Shown piece after piece: positions 7,968 through 16,396 of a DNA stretch of 64,000 nucleotides. The position numbers and the translations under genes were made by a program. Location of the stretch: contig JAHJCO010000029.1 in the NCBI GenBank assembly GCA_018831265.1, forward strand, positions 1 to 64,000, written 5' to 3'. Each line of letters opens with the position of its first letter. Position 1 is the stretch's first letter. The notes beneath the pieces are model-generated. The model did not search any database. It was not told the DNA's origin and saw only the letters and a list, made by a program, of their open reading frames with translations. This DNA is from Actinomycetota bacterium. Its GTDB lineage: Bacteria; Actinomycetota; Geothermincolia; Fen-727; Anoxymicrobiaceae.

Positions 7968-9749
7968 ATGAAGCATGAGACGGCAGGTCTCACATCGGGC
8001 GCGGGAACAGTTGCCAAGAGCGGTTCCGGGAGGTTCCGGCGAAAGATTTGGGTCGTCTACAAAGCCCTCGTCTCCCTCGGCGGCTTCATCGGCGACGAGC
8101 TGAAGAGGGGGACGCTCCGGGTCAACCTCAAGAGCATCTGGAAGGCACGGGGTGTTTCGCTCGCGAGGGACATGTCCCCGGCAGAGCTGCTCGAGGAGAA
8201 GGCGGCGGTCATGGGGGACGCCCCGTTCCTCTACTTCGAGGACGAGGTCGTCTCGTACGCCGACATGGACCGCAACGCCAATCGCCTGGCGAACTTCCTG
8301 CTCGACCGGGGAGGGGGTCCTGGCAGGGGCGTCGCGGTAATGATGGGCAACTCCCCCGTATGGCTGGACGTCTTCTTCGGGATGAGTAAGGCGGGGATGT
8401 ACGCGGTCCCGGTGAACACCGCGCTGATGAGTGATCAGCTCGCCTACATAATCGACAACTCCGACGCCGGCTTCATCGTCATCGACTATGACCTGGTGCC
8501 GCAGTACCAGGCGGTGGCCGATCGGGTGCCCGGCGTCCAGAGGGTGCTGGTCAACGCGCGCGAGGCTCCCTGCGGGTACACGATACCGGAGGGGATGGAA
8601 GACCTCAGCCTCGCTTACGGGCCCCTGTCCGACCCCACGCGCCCGTCGGTGGAGTACAACCCGGAGGACCTCTGCGTGATCATGTACACCTCGGGGACAA
8701 CCGGCCTCCCCAAGGGAGTCATGTACCGCTACGGGAGCTCCAACGTGAAGGCGCTGGCAATCGCCGCGCGCCTGCTGTACGAGAAGGGAGAGGTCTCCTA
8801 CACCTGCTACCCTCTCTTCCACGGCAACGCCCTCTTCCTGACCGTGATCACCTCCCTCCACGTCAGGGGCAGGGTGGCGCTGTCCAGGAAGTTCAGCGCG
8901 AGCCGCTTCTGGGACGAGGTGCGGCGCTACGGGGCCACGACCTTCAACGGGCTGGGTGCGGTGATGCCGATCCTCATGAAGCAGCCGGCGAAGTCGAACG
9001 ACGCCGACAACGAGGTGCGCTATGTGTTCTCCGCGGGCTGCCCGGCAAGTATCTGGGAGGACTTCGAGAAACGTTTCGACCTGAAGATAATCGAGGGCTA
9101 CGGGGCCGTGGACGGCGGAGGCGCGCTGCTGCTGAACCTCGGGACGGCTCCCGTCGGGTCCATGGGAAAGCCGATCGGCACGAAGTGCAGGGTCGTAGAC
9201 CCGGAAGGTAACGAAGTGCCCCCGGGGACCACGGGAGAGATGATCTGCGAGGTGGGGTCGAAGAAGAGCTCCATGCAGTACTACAAGAACGCGGGTGCCA
9301 CCAACGAGAAGGTCAGGGACGGCTGGCTGTACTCCGGTGACCTGGTCTACCAGGACGAGGAGGGCTACTACTACTTCGTGGGCCGCAACACCGAGTCCAT
9401 GCGCGTCAAGGGTGAGAACGTCTCGGCATTCGAAGTGGAGCAGGCCATCGGAAAGCACCCAGACGTGCTGGAGTGCGCTGCTTACGCGGTGCCCTCCGAC
9501 CTCGCGGAGGACGAGATCATGGCCTGCGTGGTCCCGGTGGAGGGCAGGCACATCGACCCGGCCGCGATTCGTGCGTTCCTCTCGGACAAGCTGGCGAAGT
9601 TCGCCATCCCCAGGTACTGGCGCGTCATGGACGAGATACCCAAGACGGAGACGCACCGGGCAATCAAGAGCGGGCTGGAGAAGGCGGGCGTGACGGAAGA
9701 CACCTTTGATTCGGATACTCGGGAAAAGGAGGCTTGCAGTGGGCGATGA
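7968..9749 (+). CDS. Acyl-CoA synthetase, FATP/very-long-chain type
   Basis: About 593 residues, second AMP-forming acyl-CoA synthetase of the cluster and not closely similar to the first. P-loop: IMYTSGTTGLPKGVMYRY; lid motif YSGDLVYQDEEGYYYFVGR; hinge RVKGENVSAFEVE; the catalytic Lys region PKTETHRAIKSGL. The N-terminal 60 residues include a hydrophobic stretch typical of FATP-like enzymes that bind the membrane. ATG 7968 is chosen over GTG 7959 because AAAGGG is correctly spaced only for the former. Its last 11 bp overlap the start of the downstream thiolase. Confidence 0.88.
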   Translation: MKHETAGLTSGAGTVAKSGSGRFRRKIWVVYKALVSLGGFIGDELKRGTLRVNLKSIWKARGVSLARDMSPAELLEEKAAVMGDAPFLYFEDEVVSYADMDRNANRLANFLLDRGGGPGRGVAVMMGNSPVWLDVFFGMSKAGMYAVPVNTALMSDQLAYIIDNSDAGFIVIDYDLVPQYQAVADRVPGVQRVLVNAREAPCGYTIPEGMEDLSLAYGPLSDPTRPSVEYNPEDLCVIMYTSGTTGLPKGVMYRYGSSNVKALAIAARLLYEKGEVSYTCYPLFHGNALFLTVITSLHVRGRVALSRKFSASRFWDEVRRYGATTFNGLGAVMPILMKQPAKSNDADNEVRYVFSAGCPASIWEDFEKRFDLKIIEGYGAVDGGGALLLNLGTAPVGSMGKPIGTKCRVVDPEGNEVPPGTTGEMICEVGSKKSSMQYYKNAGATNEKVRDGWLYSGDLVYQDEEGYYYFVGRNTESMRVKGENVSAFEVEQAIGKHPDVLECAAYAVPSDLAEDEIMACVVPVEGRHIDPAAIRAFLSDKLAKFAIPRYWRVMDEIPKTETHRAIKSGLEKAGVTEDTFDSDTREKEACSGR

Positions 9750-10995
9750 CGTGTACATAGTCGGGGCCGGGATGACCCGGTTCGGGAAGTACCCCGACAA
9801 GGGCATCAAGCAGTTGACGGCCGAGGCCATGGAGGCCCTCGCAGAGGACCTGACCTTCGACAAGAAGGATATACAGGCGGCCTGGTTCTCCAACACCGGC
9901 TGGGGGATCTACCAGGGGCAGCACGGCATACGGGGCGAGGTCGCCCTGGCCCCTGTGGGGATCCAGGGCATAGCGATAACCAACGTGGAGAACGCCTGCG
10001 CCGGAGGCTCCACCGCGCTCCGGGAGGCCTGGATGGGCATCAAGGCGGGGCTCTACGACGTGGTGCTCGCGGTGGGGGCCGAGAAAGTCTGGTTCCCGGA
10101 GGACAAGAAGAAGATGTTCGAGGGGTTCATGTCCGGGGCGGACGTCGAGTTCATCAGGACCATAATCGAGCAGTTCCAGGCCGATGCGAAGAAGAAGGCG
10201 TCGGAGTCCAAGTCCACCGGCAAGGAGAAGCAGGGCGGGCACTCCGCCTTCATGGATATCTACGCCATGGGTGCCAGGGTGCACATGCAGCAGTACGGCA
10301 CCACCCAGCGGCAGCTCGCCTGCATCGCGGCCAAGAACCACCACCACGGCTCCATGAACCCCCTGGCGCAGTACCAGATGGATATGTCCGTGGACGAGGT
10401 CCTGGACGATGTCATGGTAGCCTACCCGCTGACCAGGTCGATGTGCGCCCCTGTGGGAGACGGCGGGGCGGCCGCCATACTCTGCTCAGAGCGCGCGCTG
10501 TCGAGGTTCCCGGACGCGAGGCCGGTGAGGATACGCGCCTGCACGCAGGGCTCCGGCTCGCTCCCCGACAGCGGCCTGGAGAGCATCGGGCCCAGGGTGG
10601 CGCGCGAGACCTACGAGGCGGCGGGTCTCGGCCCGGAGGACATAGACCTGGCCGAGGTGCACGACGCGACCTCCTTCGGTGAGCTAGCGCAGTACGAGGA
10701 GCTCGGGCTCTGCCCCGTGGGCGAGGGAGGCCCCTTCGCCGAGTCGGGCGCCACCGCGCTGGGCGGCAAGATCCCGGTGAACACCAGCGGGGGGCTGGAG
10801 TGCCGGGGGCACCCCATCGGAGCATCCGGGATCGCGATGGCATACGACCTGTGCAAGCAGCTGCGTGGCGAGTGCGGCCCCAGGCAGGTCGAGGGCGCTC
10901 GCATCGCGTTACAGGAGAACGGGGGCGGCTTCATCGGCCTGAGCGCCGCCGCCCTGTGCATGTTCGTGTTTGAGAGCATGAACGGTACCCGATGA
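9739..10995 (+). CDS. Thiolase, SCP-x / acetyl-CoA acetyltransferase-like
   Basis: About 418 residues, thiolase superfamily. The N-terminal nucleophile Cys is in NVENACAGGSTALREA and the His motif is GGLECRGHPIGASG; the C-terminal CxG motif is replaced by QENGGGFIG, as in SCP-x and non-specific lipid-transfer thiolases. A Lys-rich charged insertion (about residues 110-170, KKMFEGF...KKKASESKS) is unusual. GTG 9739 has AGGAGG 6 nt upstream and overlaps the synthetase end by 11 bp. It probably performs the final thiolytic cleavage on a branched or steroid-type acyl-CoA, and may use one of the DUF35 proteins. Confidence 0.87.
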   Translation: MGDDVYIVGAGMTRFGKYPDKGIKQLTAEAMEALAEDLTFDKKDIQAAWFSNTGWGIYQGQHGIRGEVALAPVGIQGIAITNVENACAGGSTALREAWMGIKAGLYDVVLAVGAEKVWFPEDKKKMFEGFMSGADVEFIRTIIEQFQADAKKKASESKSTGKEKQGGHSAFMDIYAMGARVHMQQYGTTQRQLACIAAKNHHHGSMNPLAQYQMDMSVDEVLDDVMVAYPLTRSMCAPVGDGGAAAILCSERALSRFPDARPVRIRACTQGSGSLPDSGLESIGPRVARETYEAAGLGPEDIDLAEVHDATSFGELAQYEELGLCPVGEGGPFAESGATALGGKIPVNTSGGLECRGHPIGASGIAMAYDLCKQLRGECGPRQVEGARIALQENGGGFIGLSAAALCMFVFESMNGTR

Positions 10996-11044
10996 CCATG
11001 GAAACATCCGAACTGAGTGGTCGAACAACCCTTGGACAGAAATC

Positions 11045-11209
11045 GTGGGGTCGGAGGTTTGCAGTGCCGTTGGATTGCGCTGGTTTCGACAAGGTCATTA
11101 CGCAATGAAAACCTCCGACGCCACTCATCATTCGAAAAAGAAGGTTTGCAGTGCCGTTGGATTACGCTGTTTTCGACAAGGTCATTACGCAATGAAAACC
11201 TGCGACGCC
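11045..11209. repeat. 80-bp palindromic leader element, full copy plus 3' partial copy
   Basis: A full 80-bp copy (11045-11124) begins GTGGGGTCGGAGGTTT and ends AAACCTCCGACGCCAC, a 16-bp inverted repeat with one mismatch. It is followed by CTCATCATTCGAAA and a second copy lacking its left arm (11143-11209). The downstream thiolase GTG is 30 nt beyond the second copy. The same element occurs near 20955 and twice near 54293, with a variant at 12517. Function unknown; either a mobile palindrome or a structured leader. Confidence 0.85.
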
Positions 11210-11239
11210 CTTCTATCTTTGGAAAGGACGTGACAAGGC

Positions 11240-12475
11240 GTGGAGATGAAGGAAGTAGTTGTCGTCGATGCGGTCCGGCTGCCGGTGGGCAGGTCCGGGT
11301 GGAAGGGTGACGAGAAGAAGGGCGCTTACTACCAGACTTCCTCACAGACGATGGTAGGCGCCGCCATAAGAGCGCTGGTGGAGAGGGTTCAGGCGATGTC
11401 GCCCGCCTTTGACCCCGGCCGGGTCGAGGACGTCGCGGTCGCGTGCGCGATGCAGATCGGGGACCAGGGCGGCAACATCGGCAGGCTCGCCGTCTTCGCC
11501 GCGGGCCTACCCGACTCCGTCGCTGGCTGGACGCTCGAGCGATACTGCCCCGCCGGTCTCCAGGGCATCAACTCGCAGGCGCAGGCCCTGGCGTGCGGGT
11601 CGGGCGACATCACCATAGCGGCGGGTGTGGAGAACATGAGCAAGTATCCCATAGGCTCCCAGTTCGAGGCCGCGTCCGGCGCGGGATACCTGGTCCAGAC
11701 GGACCCTGAGGTCTTGAGGCGGGGCGCGCTGCAGTTCCAGGGGGTCTCCGCCGAGATGATAGCGGAGCGGTACGACCTCACCCGCGAGGAGATGGACCGC
11801 TTCGGGCTCTGGAGCCAGCAGAAGTCGGTGGAATCCATCAGGGACGGCGAATGGTACTCGAAGCGGGTGGTCCCCATGACCATCGGGGAAGACGGGCAGG
11901 CCCGCACCATCGAGTCCGACGAGAGGCCCCGGGCCGAGGCGGTTGACGACCCGGAGGGTTTCTACGCGAAGATGGGCACTCTGCCCACCCGGTTCAAGGA
12001 GGGGGGCCGGATAACCGCCGGCAGCTCATCGGGGATCGCCGACGGCGCCGCGGCCACCATGCTGATGACTGCGGAAAAAGCCGAGGAGCTGGGCATCGAG
12101 CCGATGGTCAGGATAAGAGCGACCGCGGTCGCGGGTGACGACCCGGTGATAATGTTGCTGGCACCGATAGAGGCCATGCACAAGGCGCTTTCCAGGACCG
12201 GGCTCACCATGGACGATATCGACGTGTTCGAGCCCAACGAGGCGTTCGCCTCCCCCGTGCTCGCGTTCTGCCGTGAGTTCGGGCTGGCCTTCGACGACCC
12301 CCGAATCAACCCCACGGGCGGAGCGATAGCCATCGGACACCCCATCGGGTGCTCGGGGGTCCTCTACTTCACCGAGATGGTCCACTGGATGGCGCGTAAC
12401 AACCTGCGCTACGGACTGCAGACGATATGCGGTGGGGGCGGGACCGCCGTGGCGACCATAGTTGAAAGGGTCTGA
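11240..12475 (+). CDS. Acetyl-CoA C-acyltransferase (thiolase II, FadA type)
   Basis: About 411 residues with a complete catalytic set: nucleophile Cys in LERYCPAGLQGINSQ, His in GGAIAIGHPIGCSG and the second Cys in LQTICGGGGTAVA. The NEAFA motif (FEPNEAFASPVLAF) is also present. This is a degradative 3-ketoacyl-CoA thiolase. GTG 11240 or ATG 11246 could both be the start; AAGG lies just upstream. The gene is separated from the preceding thiolase by 244 bp filled by palindromic repeat copies, so it may be independently regulated at the RNA level. Confidence 0.92.
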   Translation: MEMKEVVVVDAVRLPVGRSGWKGDEKKGAYYQTSSQTMVGAAIRALVERVQAMSPAFDPGRVEDVAVACAMQIGDQGGNIGRLAVFAAGLPDSVAGWTLERYCPAGLQGINSQAQALACGSGDITIAAGVENMSKYPIGSQFEAASGAGYLVQTDPEVLRRGALQFQGVSAEMIAERYDLTREEMDRFGLWSQQKSVESIRDGEWYSKRVVPMTIGEDGQARTIESDERPRAEAVDDPEGFYAKMGTLPTRFKEGGRITAGSSSGIADGAAATMLMTAEKAEELGIEPMVRIRATAVAGDDPVIMLLAPIEAMHKALSRTGLTMDDIDVFEPNEAFASPVLAFCREFGLAFDDPRINPTGGAIAIGHPIGCSGVLYFTEMVHWMARNNLRYGLQTICGGGGTAVATIVERV

Positions 12476-12516
12476 ATGCCACATCCCCACGTGCCAGTAA
12501 TACAACGTCGATGTGT

Positions 12517-12594
12517 GTGGGGTCGGACACTTGCGTTCGTTCACTGCTCGCCGATCAGCTCCGGGCGACAACGAACGAATTTGTCCGACGCCAC
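12517..12594. repeat. Variant of the palindromic leader element (78 bp)
   Basis: Outer ends match the 80-bp family (GTGGGGTCGGA...TCCGACGCCAC), but the inner arms differ and still pair: GTCGGACA with TGTCCGAC, then GCGTTCGTT with AACGAACGA. It is followed by CTCCATATTTGAAAGGAG, whose GGAG is the ribosome-binding site of the SDR gene 26 nt downstream. The retained pairing despite changed sequence argues that the structure matters. Confidence 0.82.
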
Positions 12595-12620
12595 TCCATA
12601 TTTGAAAGGAGATGACTAGC

Positions 12621-13376
12621 ATGGACTTCACCGGCAAGTCGATCTTCATTACCGGGGCCGGGGCCGGCATCGGAAAAACCACCGCGATGGAGATGGCCTC
12701 GCGCGGCGGGCTGCTGGCCGTCACCGACATAGACCTCGACAGGGCGGGCGCGGTCGTCTCCGAGATAGAGGAGGCGGGCGGCACGGCGATCGCCATCCAG
12801 ACGGACGTGACCGGGTTGGCCGACGTGGAGGAATCGGTCGCCCGCGCGATCGAAGCGTTCGGGAAGATAGACGTGCTCGTGAATAACGCGGGCTGGGCGC
12901 ACCCCTCGCCCCTCATCGAGGGCGACCCCGCCGACTGGGACAAGGACATCCAGCTCTGCCTCTACGGGGTGATCAACGGGTGCCGAGCCGTGCTACCAGG
13001 CATGATTGACAACGGCTCGGGCAGGATCGTGAACATCTGCTCCGACGCCGGCCGCGTGGGGGAGCCCGGTCTCGCGGTGTACTCTGCCGCGAAGGCGGGC
13101 GTGGTAGGCCTGAGCAAGGCGGTAGCCAAAGAGGTGGCGCGCCACGGCGTGCTGGTGAACTGTGTCTGTTTCTCCTGCATCAGGACAGAGTACTTCGCCG
13201 ACCTGTTCGATGCGGGCCCGGAGCTGGAGCAGAAGATGGTCAAGAGATACCCGATGAGGCGGGTGGGGACCATGCAGGAGGCGGCCAACGCGATAATGAT
13301 GATGGCCTCCGAGTACGCCACCTTCATAACAGGCCAGGTCCTCTCGGTGAACGGCGGCTACGCGATGTGCGACTGA
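12621..13376 (+). CDS. Short-chain dehydrogenase/reductase (SDR)
   Basis: A 251-residue classical SDR: cofactor motif ITGAGAGIGKTTA, NNAG at about residue 90, Ser in NICSDAG, and the catalytic YxxxK in YSAAKAGVVGL. An acidic residue after the second strand (TDIDLDR) indicates NAD(H) preference. ATG 12621 is used because AAAGGAG precedes it by about 9 nt; ATG 12612 is too close. It is most likely the 3-hydroxyacyl-CoA or hydroxysteroid dehydrogenase step of this cluster, which otherwise lacks a FadB-type dehydrogenase. Substrate is inferred from position only. Confidence 0.9.
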   Translation: MDFTGKSIFITGAGAGIGKTTAMEMASRGGLLAVTDIDLDRAGAVVSEIEEAGGTAIAIQTDVTGLADVEESVARAIEAFGKIDVLVNNAGWAHPSPLIEGDPADWDKDIQLCLYGVINGCRAVLPGMIDNGSGRIVNICSDAGRVGEPGLAVYSAAKAGVVGLSKAVAKEVARHGVLVNCVCFSCIRTEYFADLFDAGPELEQKMVKRYPMRRVGTMQEAANAIMMMASEYATFITGQVLSVNGGYAMCD

Positions 13377-13395
13377 GGCCTGACTCCAGTATGAT

Positions 13396-13409
13396 TGAGT
13401 CGGGACTCA
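13396..13409. promoter_or_regulatory. Candidate TetR operator (TGAGTC-GG-GACTCA)
   Basis: A perfect 6-bp inverted repeat with a 2-bp spacer lies 87 bp upstream of the TetR-family gene; another GACTC occurs at 13382. Position and symmetry fit an autoregulatory operator, but no second copy was located elsewhere in the cluster, so the call is tentative. Confidence 0.35.
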
Positions 13410-13495
13410 TGCCCGAGGCTCGGGCCGTGAGAGAGGTCAACGGCGGACTGAAGACCGCCCCCAGTCGATAGTCACTCGAAAGCGAGAAAGAAGAC

Positions 13496-14125
13496 ATGGC
13501 CGTACAGGTGGCCGACAAGAACGAGAAGGCCAGGGAGAAGGAAGAGCGCATCCTGGACGTGGCCAAGAAACGTTTCCTCCACTACGGCTACAGGAAGACC
13601 ACCGTCGACGAGATAGCGGCCGACGCGGGGATAGGCAAGGCCTCCATCTACCTCCTGTTCAAGAACAAGGAGGACATCCTCTTACAGCTCATAGACAGCG
13701 AGGCGCGCTCGCTGCAGCGGTTCCTGTACGGCAAGATCAAGGACGAGCCCGATCCACTGAGAAAGCTCGAGATGATCTTCGAGGAAGCGATGAACTACCT
13801 CGAGGAAAACCCCTTCCTGAAGCGCCTGCTGATGCGCGACCCCGAGATAATCTCTCCCAAGCTGGTCGAGCACATCCTGGACGTGAACGACCGGTACATA
13901 GACATCGTAGAGGTCTACGTGAAGCAGGTCATGGAGGGCAGAGACGACCTCGCCTTCAAGCCGAGGGTGGTCGCCTACACCATATACAAGCTGTTCGAGT
14001 CCTTCTCCTACTACTCCACGCTCGGCGAGGAAGACGAGATAAGCACGCAGGAGATTGGTAGCTTCGTCTCGACTCTCCTGCACCGTGGGCTTGCCTACGA
14101 GCCGTGCGAGGCGCCCCGCGAGTAG
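13496..14125 (+). CDS. TetR/AcrR-family transcriptional regulator
   Basis: A 209-residue regulator. The N-terminal helix-turn-helix is TVDEIAADAGIGKASIYLLF followed by KNKEDIL, the usual TetR signature; the C-terminal ligand domain is all-helical. It closes the acyl-CoA degradation cluster on the same strand, with 119 bp of non-coding DNA before it that contains a small palindrome. TetR regulators in this position (FadR, KstR, PaaR types) normally repress the pathway and are released by an acyl-CoA ester, so it probably controls the upstream genes. Confidence 0.9.
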   Translation: MAVQVADKNEKAREKEERILDVAKKRFLHYGYRKTTVDEIAADAGIGKASIYLLFKNKEDILLQLIDSEARSLQRFLYGKIKDEPDPLRKLEMIFEEAMNYLEENPFLKRLLMRDPEIISPKLVEHILDVNDRYIDIVEVYVKQVMEGRDDLAFKPRVVAYTIYKLFESFSYYSTLGEEDEISTQEIGSFVSTLLHRGLAYEPCEAPRE

Positions 14126-14209
14126 CTCCCTCCAGCCTACCGCTGAGTTATACTCTGATTGTCCCCGGCTTGATGGGGCAGCTTATCGACGGACGATCGG
14201 AGGAGCGCT

Positions 14210-14575
14210 ATGGTGGAACTGCTGGATGAGACGACCGATACCTGCGTGGTGGTCCGCTTCGGCGGCAAGGTCACGGGTGACGAGTACAAGGTATTCCTTG
14301 ACGCGATCGACGATCGGTTGAAGGAGAGCGAGAAGGTCGACATGGTCGCCGAGCTCACCGAGTTCACCTTCTACGGAGACCTCGAGGCCTTCAAGGAGGA
14401 CGCTCACTTCGGGACGCACGAGTACCGGAAGGTCGGCCGCGCCGCTTTCGTCGGTGACAGTAAGTGGATAAAGGTGTTCATCGAGCTGTCCAGGCCTTTC
14501 TACAAGGCCGAGGAGAAGCAGTTCGCCTCCGGCGCTCTGGATGAAGCGGTAGCCTGGGCCTGCCAGGGGAGCTGA
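14210..14575 (+). CDS. SpoIIAA-like STAS/SEC14-type protein (DUF3478)
   Basis: A 121-residue single-domain protein with the SpoIIAA-like pattern: VVVRFGGKVTGDEYKVFLDA, a central ELTEFTFYGDLEAFKEDA, and the C-terminal AFVGDSKWIKVFIELSRPFY. Members of this family are small cytoplasmic proteins that may bind lipids or take part in partner switching; the biochemical role is not established. GGAGGAG lies 5 nt upstream of the ATG. It is separated from TetR by 84 bp and is probably an independent unit. Confidence 0.8.
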   Translation: MVELLDETTDTCVVVRFGGKVTGDEYKVFLDAIDDRLKESEKVDMVAELTEFTFYGDLEAFKEDAHFGTHEYRKVGRAAFVGDSKWIKVFIELSRPFYKAEEKQFASGALDEAVAWACQGS

Positions 14576-14749
14576 AGCGTTCAGAATGATTCCCCGTCCG
14601 CTCAGGCGAGACGTTCATTCCCCCTGCGGAGGCCAGTCCTGCAGCGTGAAGTCCCGCGCAGTCTCTGTCCACGTTTATCAACATCATCCGGTTGTGTCAA
14701 CGTGCAGCTCGGAGACGTAGAATGAGGACACGCGAGGAAGGAGCGCTCC

Positions 14750-15607
14750 GTGGTGGAAAAAACGGATCCGACGTCAGTGCTGCGACTGATGACGGAGAAC
14801 CTCGACGCCGACTCGACGGACAACTTCGATTACCACCTGGTCAGGCTCGCCCTCTCCCCCGTTCACGCCATCGCCAGGTCGTACTTCCGCGCGGAGGTCC
14901 AGGGGATGGAGAAGGTACCGGGCGGCAGGGCGATGATAGTCGGAAACCACAACGCCGGCATCGTGTTCCTGGAGCCGTTCATGATGGGGGCCGAGTGGTA
15001 CCGGCAGCGAGGGGAGGATGACCCGCTCTACTTCCTCACCCACGACGCGATGGTGAGCATCCCCGTCCTGCGCAACATGCTGCTCAGGTTCGGTTGCGTC
15101 AGGGCTTCGGTCGAGAACTCCAGGAGGCTCTTCGAGGAAGGGCACAAGCTGGTGGTCTTTCCGGGCGGCAACCACGAGGCGTTCCGAAAATACTCCGACC
15201 GGCACAGTATAGACTTCGGCGGTCACAAGGGGTTCGCGAGGCTGGCCGTGGAGACCGACGTCCCTGTCGTGCCCATGCTGTTCATCGGCGGTCACGAGAC
15301 GTTCTTCGTGCTGCATCGGGGCGAGAGGCTGGGACGGCTCCTGCGCTCGGAGAGGATACTCAGGAGCAGGTCGTTCCCCGTGGCGATCGCCCTGCCATGG
15401 GGAGTCATGGTGGGCCCCTTCTTCCACTTCCCCCTCCCGGCGAAGAGCACCATCGAGTTCGGAGAGCCTTTCACGCCGTCGGGGGTGACGCGCCGGAACG
15501 CCTCCAGGGACCGAAAGGTGGACGCCGTCTACACGGAGACCGTCCAGCGGCTGCAGGACATGATGGACCGTCAGGCGGCGATGAGGCGGTTCCCCGTCAT
15601 CGGATGA
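14750..15607 (+). CDS. Lysophospholipid/glycerolipid acyltransferase with atypical HX4D motif
   Basis: A 285-residue protein of the PlsC/DGAT2-like group. The expected catalytic HX4D motif reads NHNAGIVFLEP: the His is kept but the Asp position is Val, with a Glu three residues later. The glycerophosphate-binding block is FPGGNHEAFRKYSDR, as in DGAT2-like enzymes, followed by PVVPMLFIGGHETFF. GTG 14750 has GAAGGAG 7 nt upstream. Likely transfers an acyl chain to a lipid or wax alcohol; activity is uncertain because of the missing Asp. It ends 1 bp before the convergent lipoprotein gene. Confidence 0.78.
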   Translation: MVEKTDPTSVLRLMTENLDADSTDNFDYHLVRLALSPVHAIARSYFRAEVQGMEKVPGGRAMIVGNHNAGIVFLEPFMMGAEWYRQRGEDDPLYFLTHDAMVSIPVLRNMLLRFGCVRASVENSRRLFEEGHKLVVFPGGNHEAFRKYSDRHSIDFGGHKGFARLAVETDVPVVPMLFIGGHETFFVLHRGERLGRLLRSERILRSRSFPVAIALPWGVMVGPFFHFPLPAKSTIEFGEPFTPSGVTRRNASRDRKVDAVYTETVQRLQDMMDRQAAMRRFPVIG

Positions 15608-15608
15608 T

Positions 15609-16007
15609 CTACTGCGTCACCTTGTCGTACTGTACGGCGTCGGGGCTCGTCACGGCGACGACCTTGCCCATCGAGATCCCTATCCCCCACGTCTCCTGAG
15701 GGCCCGCGTCATCAAAGGTCAGCACGATCCTGTTGTGGTCCTCGGTGTCCTCCACCTCGTACTTCCCCTTCCTGGGGGAGCCCCAGGCGTCACCCTCGAA
15801 CGTACCGTCCTTCTGAAAAACGATGGAACCCGTTCCCCCTACATTCTGGCGGTAGGTGCCGACGATGCCTTCTTCCACGTTTTCATCCAGCGAGATGACC
15901 TCGGTCTCTTCCCCGCTGGTGGTGCCTTCGCCACCCCCACACCCCGTGACGGCGATCAGCCCCAGGGCGAGCAATCCGACGCTCAGAACAAGCAGGACCT
16001 TCTTCAT
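15609..16007 (-). CDS. Small putative lipoprotein
   Basis: A 132-residue protein with a typical lipoprotein signal: MKKVLLVLSVGLLALGLIAV then lipobox VTGC, giving a lipidated Cys at about residue 23. The mature part is short, acidic, with a Gly/Ser/Thr/Glu linker and a beta-rich segment (GTYRQNVGGTGSIVFQKDG) resembling lipocalin-like small lipoprotein domains. Function not recognised. Convergent with the acyltransferase gene, with no room for a separate terminator. Confidence 0.75.
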   Translation of the reverse strand: MKKVLLVLSVGLLALGLIAVTGCGGGEGTTSGEETEVISLDENVEEGIVGTYRQNVGGTGSIVFQKDGTFEGDAWGSPRKGKYEVEDTEDHNRIVLTFDDAGPQETWGIGISMGKVVAVTSPDAVQYDKVTQ

Positions 16008-16049
16008 CGTATCACCTCCATCGTTCGATCGGTTGCATGTAATATAACA

Positions 16050-16235
16050 TCAGAGGCAGGCCTTCTCGATCTCCCTCAGGTACCGCTTCGATACCCATGA
16101 GAACAACGCGGGGCTAAAGCGATTCAGCCACCACAGGAGATGGGCGACGGATGACCCTGGCTCCTCTGCAAGCGCACGACCTATCCCGGATGCTCCGCCC
16201 GTCACGATAGCGGCCTTCCCGTCAAATGAGTCCAT
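16050..16235 (-). pseudogene. SDR remnant with internal deletion
   Basis: A 61-residue reading frame begins like an SDR (DGKAAIVTGGASGIGRALAE) and then jumps directly to what looks like the C-terminal end of an SDR of the type ending in a membrane-proximal tail (LLWWLNRFSPALFSWVSKRY). The NNAG, Ser and YxxxK regions are missing, so it cannot be an active dehydrogenase. GGGGGAGATGAC precedes the ATG, so it may still be translated. An in-frame deletion of some 190 residues is the simplest explanation. Confidence 0.65.
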
Positions 16236-16396
16236 GTCATCTCCCCCGAGGTATATGCGGCTTCCCACATATTCTACTACCCGGCTACGCGGTGAAGCGC
16301 GACGTCATCTGACTGGGAACGTGGATCGTCGGGCGGCTATGTTCGGATCTGCGATACAATCCTTTCAAGCCAACAGTCAAGCCAACAGGAGCGATT

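Noticed and set aside
11045..11209. CRISPR array
   Set aside because: Units are palindromic over their full length, only one and a half copies, no spacers between short repeats.
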